Virus record (IMG/VR): IMGVR_UViG_3300048113_000246
Span: 1-25,024 of that record
Source: a virus
Reading direction: 5' to 3' (one strand)
DNA length: 25,024 bases
Shown piece by piece: positions 9,880 through 19,400 of the stretch (the stretch's first letter is position 1; every line of letters begins with the position of its first letter). The notes under the pieces were generated by a model that saw only the letters and a program-made list of their open reading frames with translations, searched no databases and was not told the origin of the DNA. The position numbers and the translations under genes are program-made.

Positions 9880-10410
9880 TCACTCAGGACCAGAAAATTG
9901 GATCATTTCATCGTTATTATTTAGAGTAGTCGGACCAGTTTTTACGTATCCCGTAAATGTAGTCGCAGTTTTCTCCGTATATTCAATCAATTGTCTCGCG
10001 GCAGTGAAGATATGACCACTGGTCTCGAAACTTGATGTTGCAATTACATTAATGATGGTAGGATTCTCCGCATCCACTGATATAGTTTGGTTTCCATCTG
10101 CCATGGTGACTCCCATAATCATACTTGAAGGACCAGCATTGAACTTATCACCTGATAGAGTGAAGGTAGACTGTGGTCTCAATTCAAAATCTCTAATAGC
10201 AAGTTGCGGAAACGCTCTTTGAATATCTTCAATAACATGATCACCTTCAAATTTAATAAACTCAAAATCTCGTAGTGTGTATGTAACAGCACCACTAGTA
10301 AATGATGAAAATCCATCAGGGATTCTCTTTCCGAAATTAGTGACATCGATGGTGTTGCCATCTCTTTTTAAGACAGTTCTAAATCCTGCTGCTAATTGTA
10401 ATTCTGGCAT
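9880..10410 (-). CDS. Putative baseplate or virion structural protein, 176 aa
   Basis: The 176-residue protein begins MPELQLAAGFRTVLKRDGNT and contains RDFEFIKFEGDHVIEDIQRAFP near residues 47-68. The rest looks mostly beta, with IINVIATSSFETSGH and a GYVKTGPTTLNNNDE segment near the end. I do not recognise a named family. It has no signal peptide or membrane segment. It starts inside the stop of the giant gene (shared TAATG), which implies coupled translation, and ends just before the gp8 promoter. Its place between the gp7-position giant and gp8 suggests a small accessory wedge component. That role is inferred from context only. Confidence 0.75.
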   Translation of the reverse strand: MPELQLAAGFRTVLKRDGNTIDVTNFGKRIPDGFSSFTSGAVTYTLRDFEFIKFEGDHVIEDIQRAFPQLAIRDFELRPQSTFTLSGDKFNAGPSSMIMGVTMADGNQTISVDAENPTIINVIATSSFETSGHIFTAARQLIEYTEKTATTFTGYVKTGPTTLNNNDEMIQFSGPE

Positions 10411-13400
10411 TAGTTTCTAGTTTTAATTGATGTTTCTAGAACGACAAGTTCAGTATAGTAGTCAAGGACACCCATCTCTCTTTGTAGCATAACATCAGCA
10501 GGTTTTTCACGTCCTTCATGCTGTGGGAGATGTGCTCTCACAGTATATGTAGATGTTATAGATGGTCCAGCAGTAATTGCAATAGATTCAATCGTCGTGA
10601 GAGTAGCGACGATAGCAAGATCCAGTTGCTGTTGAATCTGCTTAGGTCCATCTTCAGACGAACCACCAAGAATACCACCATCAGCACCTCTTGGGAAGTC
10701 AACCAGAGCAGGAATGCTTTCTGGAGTTACAATTACTCTGGAGATTGTATTAGTCAACAGAGCATTCATAGATGCTTTAGCAGGTTGTGCCGCAGCGTAG
10801 AGTTCTGTGGTGATGTTTCCAGATACACTAGAGATTGCAGATACTGTTCTGAATCCTTCAAACTTAGTAATCTCAGTCTGAGTCTGAAGACCCAGTTCGA
10901 TATTGATCTGAACGTCAATCTCCGAGATCGTAGTCGTAGAGGCAATAGTAACAACGTCACTACTGATGGATTCTACACTAGCATTAATTTGCGTAATCTT
11001 ACTAACACTTCCAGCAATTTGCTCTGCACTTACGACAGTTGTTGGAGGAATGATTGTAATCTGCTTAGTAATGTCATAATCAAAGTATAGGTCAAGATCA
11101 AGATTTCTGGTAGACTGGATGAAACGATCATCCAACATTCTAACTTCAGTATCATGTGTTACTGTGTTAGTAACAACGATGACGGTCTCTGGAGAGATAG
11201 CGACGGTTTCTTGAGCAGGAGTAGCAATACTCCTGATTCCGACTTCGATAACTGGAGTGACGACAGGTGTAATAATCTGGAACTCGTTCTCAATCTCGAT
11301 GTAGCGAGCATCAGACTGTTTGATCTCCTGCTCACTGATAACTTGTGACTTAAGTTCAACCAACTGAGCGGAAGACATTCTGACTTCAGACTCAGTAATA
11401 AGGATAGTTGCAGGTCCAACAGGCAGGACAGTAACAAATTCAGGTAGAGTTCTAAGATACTGACCAGCATTATGTGCTTGTGCCGTAGATCCTTCAATAC
11501 CTCTAGTGAGATCAAGGAATCTGTCTCCAAGAGTAGAATTGTAAGCAACAATCTCTTTTCCGATCTGCAATTTGCCTTGCGATGGGAACAGACTTGTATT
11601 TCCAATATATGCAGTTGTTCCTGTTGGAGATAGAGGAGCATCGAGGAATGCACCTGTTACACTGTAGGTATCCTGAGCAGCATAAACAATAGGAGCATTG
11701 ATTTGCTTATGTAATGTCGATGTAATTACATCCACACCCATTTCAGGAGAGATATCTGTAATAACAGCAGTTGGTGAATCAAGAGTTACCGTAATAGTAA
11801 GTTCATTGATATTAAGTTCGGATGCAACCTGATCGAATGCGCCAGATGCTTCTCTCTTGGTATACTGATAGTATTCTGCTTTTCTAAGTTCTGTTCCTGC
11901 TTCGCGAGCAGTAGTATGGAGTTCTGTGATAAAGACAGAATCTGCCTTTACTTGGTCGCCAGCAAGACCACCAAGTGCAATAATAGAAAGAACACTAGAA
12001 ACAGCACCTTCGCCAGTCAACAGAATTTCTGTTTGAACAACAGATAAGGCACCACCACCTGCAACTTCCGTATTTACACTAATAATAGTTTCAGACTTAA
12101 CTACTCTAGTAGGATTCCTCTTAACAAAATATCCTCTAGTGACAACTACTTTGGGTGGTTGAGTATAACCAAAACCACCATTTGTTAATACAACATCTAG
12201 AACCTGTCCATCTTTCGTAAGAACTTCTGCTCTAGCACCACCACCATTACTATCAACAGGAACAAACTTGAGTTGTGGTGGAACAAAGTATTGATATGCT
12301 GTTGGTTGTAATAGAATACCAGTATTGAAGAATAGAGCAAGATCCCTCTTGTTCCACTCAAGATCATTAAATCCAAGAGAAACAACACGACCAGTTCCAT
12401 CAATTTGACTGGTTACGCTAAGACCCTCTCCTCTAACAATACCATTGTAATTACTTACATCGACTTTAGAGAAGTGCTCATACTTAGCAGTCTGACCCAA
12501 TCCAAAGTTTCTTAGATTTGCTTTACCAGGAACATACTCAATTGTTCTAAATTCATTCTCACCATCAACTAGGATTTCATCTCCAGCAATGATTTCCAAT
12601 TCAGTATTGTTTCTTATATCATATACTGAGTTTCCATTCTCAGAACCTCTCAACCATTCAGGAATATCTCTAGCAAGCAAACGCTTACCTTCATCATCTA
12701 CTGGATATGAAATATCAATCGAGAAAACACTGTTGATATTATTAAAAGAAATTGGATTCGAGAAATCTGCTTTATCGGAAACATAAATTGCAGAAACTCT
12801 AGTGTCATCAGCAGTATTTTGTGTTGGATCATATGACAACTCAGAAAAATCAATGTTCGATGCATTCAAAAGTGTGAATGTAAAATCAACTGGTGTTACA
12901 CCAATTTTTGAAGATCCATTTGCAGTTCCATCTTCAAGTTCATCAAATCTTATTAGAGAAATCTTTCCTAAGAGTTTTCTAGTTCCATCTGAAGTGATGG
13001 TAAACAAATTCTTAGGAGTAGTTGGATTGAAACTATACAATCTACTCTGGAATTCATTATATTCTTGATTTCCAGCAGATGTATCGATAACTCGCTGACA
13101 TCTAATAATAATCTCATTAGTAAGACCAACACGATCATAATCATAGAATGATAGAGTCTTGGGGACATCTCTACCATACAGAGAAATCAACCTTACATTG
13201 TTCTGAACTGATTGACCAGTTTCAGGAATGTAACGAGTAAGATTTGATGTGAATGTGATATTTGGACCATTGATTGTATAAGAGTCTGGATTTTGCAGAA
13301 CTCCATCAACAAACACCAAGACAAATCTGCCATCGGTGATGTTCTTGACTCTACCATCAACTTCACCAAAGATTAGATAAGGACCTGTTCCTCTATATGG

Positions 13401-16400
13401 AATCAAACGATTATCAATTTTGAATCTATCGTAACTACCGACTCCATAACCAAAGAAAGTCTCTCTTTGATCTAGTTGAACTGGAACAGGATCAATATCG
13501 TCTGCAAAGTTTCTAGGTGGTTCTGCAAATACAATCGCATCTGCTTGTGATCCATTTCTTCTTAAAATATAATATGCATTACCCAATGGTGCTTCTGCAG
13601 ACTCTTTTGCTTCTTGCAAAATGCCATTGATAAAGATCAATAATTTCTCACCAGGATCTGCCTTTACAGCAGTGCCATCTTCCCAATATAGATCAAACTG
13701 ATTCGCAATTCCATCAAAATTAGGAGAGATGTCCCTAAGTTTTCTTAGATAACGAGAGTTGAAAGTATCGTCTTTGAACTTAAATGCTTTACAGATTAGT
13801 GATGCAGATTCAGTCTCGTAAGTATCATCTAAGTTCTCTCCTGTTTGTGGGAAGAGAGGACCGAGAGGAGGTTCATTAAATGTTATCTGTGAACCAGATA
13901 CTTTAAATGATTTGCCAGGTTCCTGTGCAATTCCATTTATAGTAAGGAATAATTCTTGCTCATTGTATGGAGAGTATGCAAGATAGTTTGCTTTATCTAC
14001 AAGAGTAAATGTTTTTCTACCGAGAATGTTGCCATTACCAATGACACCTTCAACTACATCATATGCAGGAGATTTAACTTCGGTAATTTCAAGAGTAATA
14101 TAAGATGCTGCATTTTCGTAGAGAGTGATCTCATCACCAACCTCAAACTCATATGCAATATTAGAAAAGTCTGATTCAGTAGATTGAACCAATCCACCAA
14201 ACTCATAGTCATCACTGGAAGGACTATTAGTAAATTCACCAAATGAGAATAGGTAACCAATATCCATACGAATGATCTTGGTCAGATCAAAGATACCTGA
14301 CCCAGTAGTTACATACTCATCATTAGGAAGAATAGTGTAATTATCACTAGTATCCCAAGATTGGGTAGAAGAACCAGCACCAACAAAAGGACCAACAGCA
14401 GGTTGGTTGTTGCTGTTGCTTACAAGTTTAAATTTAATCCAGTGAGCATAAGCACCAGCTGGAACAGTTACCCCACCACTAAGAGAAGTGTAAACTAACG
14501 TGTTATCAGCTGCTTTAGTGATTGATCTGATAGAACCTACATAATCTTCCTTACTTGCATAACGACCAGTGAAAGGTTCTTGGATAGTTAGTTCTCTAGA
14601 AATAATTCCTTCAGTATCATACTCATCAATAGAGATAGAACCTTGACCTCTAATCAAGTTTGTATCTGCTACTGTTACAAAGGAATTAGTAACCCTTGTG
14701 CTCTTCCTCTCTACAGTTACTGTCTTAGGAGAAAGTTCAATATAACTGATAGATGTAGTAGGAGTCTGATCAGTCGGCATTGTTGCTTCCTGTTCAGAAT
14801 CAATCAGAACTTCACCGAACAGTTGGAAACCTGCAGGGTGTGTAGTCTGCTTGATTAGATCTCTCCATACATCAATAGCAGTTCTAGACTGAATGACATA
14901 TGAGAAGTCTTGATAGTAGTAAGAATCAGTTACCTTTTGATATCTACTACCAACCTTACCTTTATCAGATGCATATCTACCAAGATTGTCAAAATAGGTT
15001 CTGATATCAGAATCAAACTCAGTAAACAGAACATCAGATACTTCAATAGATCTACTAGGATCCATTGCAGAATAAAGATTTAGGGTGGTGTCTACAACGC
15101 CACTTACTTTATTAAGTCTAAGAATATTTGATCCTGTTCTCCAACCTTTGTCAGAAACATAACCACTGAAGATTAGTGAAGAACCAACACGCTGCTCTAC
15201 TCGCTCTCCCTTGTAGAACTTAGCATCTCCTTTGTAGATGATAGCGTAGTTTGATCTATAAGTAGACTCAATAGTCGCATCATTGTGGAAAGAACCGCCA
15301 TTACTGATAATGCTAATATCTTGTGGTAGACCGATGCTCTCAGATTCAAAGAATGCATCGATATCACCTTCATATACCGATACAATAGGAGCAAAGGTGA
15401 AACCACTGCCACCTGCTAAGACATCAATTCTAGTAATTCTTCCTTGATCGCTTACTACACTAAAGTGAGCACCAACGCCATCTCCATTGGTAACAACTGC
15501 TTTAGGATTGATGTAGTTCTTACCACCATTATCAATTTGAACACCTTTAATTGACTGAGTGATAGAATCCCACTCTACAGTCAGTAGTGGTTCGTTGTTA
15601 TCTGTTACAAGACAACCCTCAACAATAGGAGATCTCTTATATCCTTCTCCAAGATTATTAATTGTGGTCTTAGTGATCTTACCTTCAGCAAAAGGTGAAG
15701 ATGTTGTGTATATGATGTTGCCAGTTCCTTGATAATCAGGAACGTCAGGCAGCTGATATGCAAACTTTGTAGATGTTGTGAACTTAACTGTCTTAGGTCC
15801 AGTCAAAGGATCATCAATAACTTTCAATGAAGCACTATCTGTATTGACATCACTAGACGCCTTAATAAAGTAGTAATACGTGTCAAAGTTAACTGGGAAT
15901 CTCTGTTGAGCAAGACCAGAAATATTAGGACCAAAACCTAATGTGATAGCAACAAATGAACCAGCGTTTCCTGGTTGAATACCACTTATCTCTTTCTCTT
16001 CAGTAAAAATAGTTCCCGTTTTACTAGCAGAGAAATCAAGGAACACACCACTCATAGAAACATGACTGGTGTCAAACAAATAACGATAGTATTTCTGAAT
16101 ACGAATGTCAGTGTTTCTACCATACGTTGCAAAATTGACATCCTTAGAAAACTCTAAGTTGTTTTGACCAGCAGTAGATGAAGCAATATTGATAGACTTT
16201 CTAGGAGAACTATCATCCTGGAAAATACTACTGTTAGTAACTTCTCTAGGAGAGGGAGCATCATAGTTGTATGCTAGAGTTACCTCTTGAGTGGTTGCAT
16301 CATAATCAATAATATATGGATCATTGATACCATCGCCAAGAGGTCTTGAGTCTTCTTGGAATCTGTAGATGCCGTTATACAGTCTTACTGTAGTATTATC

Positions 16401-19400
16401 AAAGTGATTGGTGACAACAGTATCAAACTGTCCTCTTTGAACAGTAGCAGTTCTTGCATTATTGTCAATAGATGTGACTTTTACAATCTCGCTATTAATT
16501 TGCAGATAGTCATTCTCAGACAGTTTCTGAATACTTCTTAGTTGTAATACGGTGTTAGTTAAAGAGAAACCAACATGATCAACTTCCAATGCCAACCTTT
16601 GGGTTGAATTGGTAGAATCTAATCTATTGAGAGATGCATCAGCAACTGATAGGATGTCACCCTTAATGTAGTTCTGTCCTTTAGTTGTAACAGTAACTAT
16701 ACTGACACTGCCATATCCAGTATTGTTGTAGTCACTAACAACAATAGTTGCTTTCGCATTATCAGGATCTCCAACAGATCCAATATCAGTTCTTACCTTG
16801 CTTTGATCGAAAAAGATAAGTTCAACATCTTCATATGTTCCTGCTTGATATGCTATACCACCATTAAGAACTTCTGACTTGCCAACACCACTATCAGTCA
16901 TGACTGAAGTGAAAGAAGGTGCTCTCAGTGTAATCTGTTGATAGAATCTCTTTCTTACATAATAAGTTGTTGTAGTATCTGCCACACTAGGAATAAGATC
17001 CATATTTACAGCACTACCAACACCAACATTGTGTGGTTCGGATGTAGATACCAAAGCATAGTTGTTATCCACAACAAATGCTTGGATGTTCTTACTTAGT
17101 TCGTTGTAGATGACAACTTCTAGACCTACAGTATCTCCAAGAACTGTGCTCTGGAGAAAATAGTTCTTAGTAGCACTTTCAGGAACAACAAACTCTCCTT
17201 GAGTCACTTCGACTCTAATAGAGTTTTGGTTTGATACAGACTCAAGGACTCTACCTCTAGCAATGACATCATCATCGCCATCTGTTAAGAGTAGTGTTGC
17301 TTCTGCACTAAACGATCCATTACCAGACAAGATAATACTGATAATGTTGCTAGAAGAGTTTAAATTTTTGTCAGACTGATATGTTCCTGATACATTCTCA
17401 AGAACAAACTCATTTCTATTAGAAATGTCTCCGATAACCCTACCAGTGTAGTTGCTATCTTCTTGAGTAACAGTATCTCCTTCAAACAGATAGCAAGGGG
17501 CAATAGTCTCAATATAAGAGACTGCTAGAGTATTAGTAGGATCTAGATCATTTGATTTGAGTGATGTAACAGTCTTACCAGTAACCTCTGCGACAATCGC
17601 AGCTGCTCCAGATCCTTCGGTTCCAGTGTTATTAACAATGAATCTATTGCCAACTTTGAATGATGCTGGAGAATCCTCTACATTCAATGCAGAAATACTA
17701 CCACTAGTGGTTTTGTTGATCTTCAGAATAGTATTACCACCATTGCTAGGCATTCCTAGAGTTTTTAGTCTCTTGGCATACTTTGGTAAATCATCCTGAG
17801 ATAGATCTGCATTATAGTTAGAATCAACAGGTAGTGAGTAATAATTTGATCCTAGGATATATGGGAATGCAGGATCGCCATTAATATCGATAGTAATAAA
17901 GTATGCATAGACTCCTGCTGGATATTCTGGTGTTGCACAGAATCTTCCATTGTTTTCGTCTAATTCTAATTTACCAGTCTGAGTGCTAGGTCTCCACTCA
18001 TAATCTTCAATAAAAGTTCCAAGTGGGAACTCAGATGGATTTGGACCGCCAAGTCTGTTGCCCTTCAGATAATATGCTGATGACAGTCTGCTGACAGCAC
18101 TACTAGTGTCTAGAGGGTTCTCATAACCATAAGGACCATAAATTGGATTGCCATCATAAGCAAATCCTAAAATAGGAGAGTGTGAAGTTCCATCATCATT
18201 CAGATCAGTTCTAAGATCAGAAGGATTGGCAACAATACCATAACCATACCCTTTAGTAGGATTGTAGTTCTGGAATGCATAACCATTAGATGAGTCTAAC
18301 TCAGACTGCAGTTTCTTATAGCGATCTTTGGTATATGTAACGATATCAGATGTTGCTGCTGCTCCATCACCAACAGGTAGAATATCGACTATCACATTTC
18401 CTTTGGAGTAGAACTTACCTTCGTCTACTTGCTCAAAGTCAACAATTTTGCCATTTGCTAAAACAGTATTGTATTCTGCAAAACGACCTTTGCCAAGACG
18501 ATCGATAATTCTTACTGTAGGTGGTGTAGTGTAGTATTCACCAGCATCAATTACTTGAATACTTGTAATTCTACCAAAAGTAACAGTAGCAGATGCTTTT
18601 CCGTTTCTACCAGAAGTAATAGTTACAGTTGGTGGAACAGTATATACAGTCTGATCAAGAAGTTCAATACTGTCAACAACTTCACCTGCTAGGAAAGATC
18701 TTGCTCTTCCTGGAATATTGTTAATCAGAACATTAGGGGGATCCTGGAATCCAGCACCTTTTTGTGAAATATTGAACTTGGTGATAGGACCAAATTTGAC
18801 TTGATCAAAATCTCTATAACTGAAAGCAAGAGTTCCATCAACTAAGATGCCAACATCTCTTTGTGTTGTTTTATACGATTCAGTAATAACTTGAGGATTC
18901 TTACGAATCAACCTCATCGTCTTCTGATCTTGCAACTTCTGCTGAGTATTTGCAAGAAGAATAGGTCTAGTTGGGAAAGAAGACGAACAGATGTAGTAAT
19001 AGTTGCTATCTTCATAAACAGCAGCAACATCACCAGGCAGATCTCCAATCTGAGACTGAATAGTAGGATTTGCTGCTTCAGCATTCTCTTGACTCAGAAT
19101 CCAACGAATGGTATTCTGTGGAGTCATAATAATGGGATCTCTGGTCTCGAAACCTGCACCAGATACCTGAATGCGATCTCCTTCCTCAGAATAAGGAACA
19201 GGAGCATCAGTGCTCAAGTTATAAAGGACACCAAGGACTAGAAGCTTGACGTTTCCAGAGGTAACTGTAGAAAAACTGTAAACAGATTCTCCAGCAGCAT
19301 AAACAATATTGCTTTCTCTGTCGCTAACTAGAAACTGAGTGACACTTTTATCATTATACTCAAATTCTTCCCCACGGATTATAAATCTGCCTGTAGAAGA

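Larger units (their letters stand above)
9847..9880. repeat. Short inverted repeat flanking two late-promoter octamers
   Basis: ATCTGA at 9847-9852 pairs with TCAGAT at 9875-9880, enclosing a 22-base AT-only-like segment that holds both promoter octamers. The stem is only 6 bp with a long loop, so it may be chance. It is listed because the other main promoter gap also has an inverted repeat around its motif. Confidence 0.3.

Noticed and set aside
10518-11090. 190-codon open frame on the plus strand
   Set aside because: It lies wholly inside the intact giant gene, is rich in Cys, Arg and Ser in a pattern typical of antisense shadows, and has no supporting promoter or ribosome site.
11159-11653. 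164-codon open frame on the minus strand in a second frame
   Set aside because: Leucine/serine-rich frame-shifted shadow of the biased C-terminal region of the giant gene.
18861-19241. 126-codon open frame on the plus strand
   Set aside because: Antisense shadow of the giant gene with unnatural composition.
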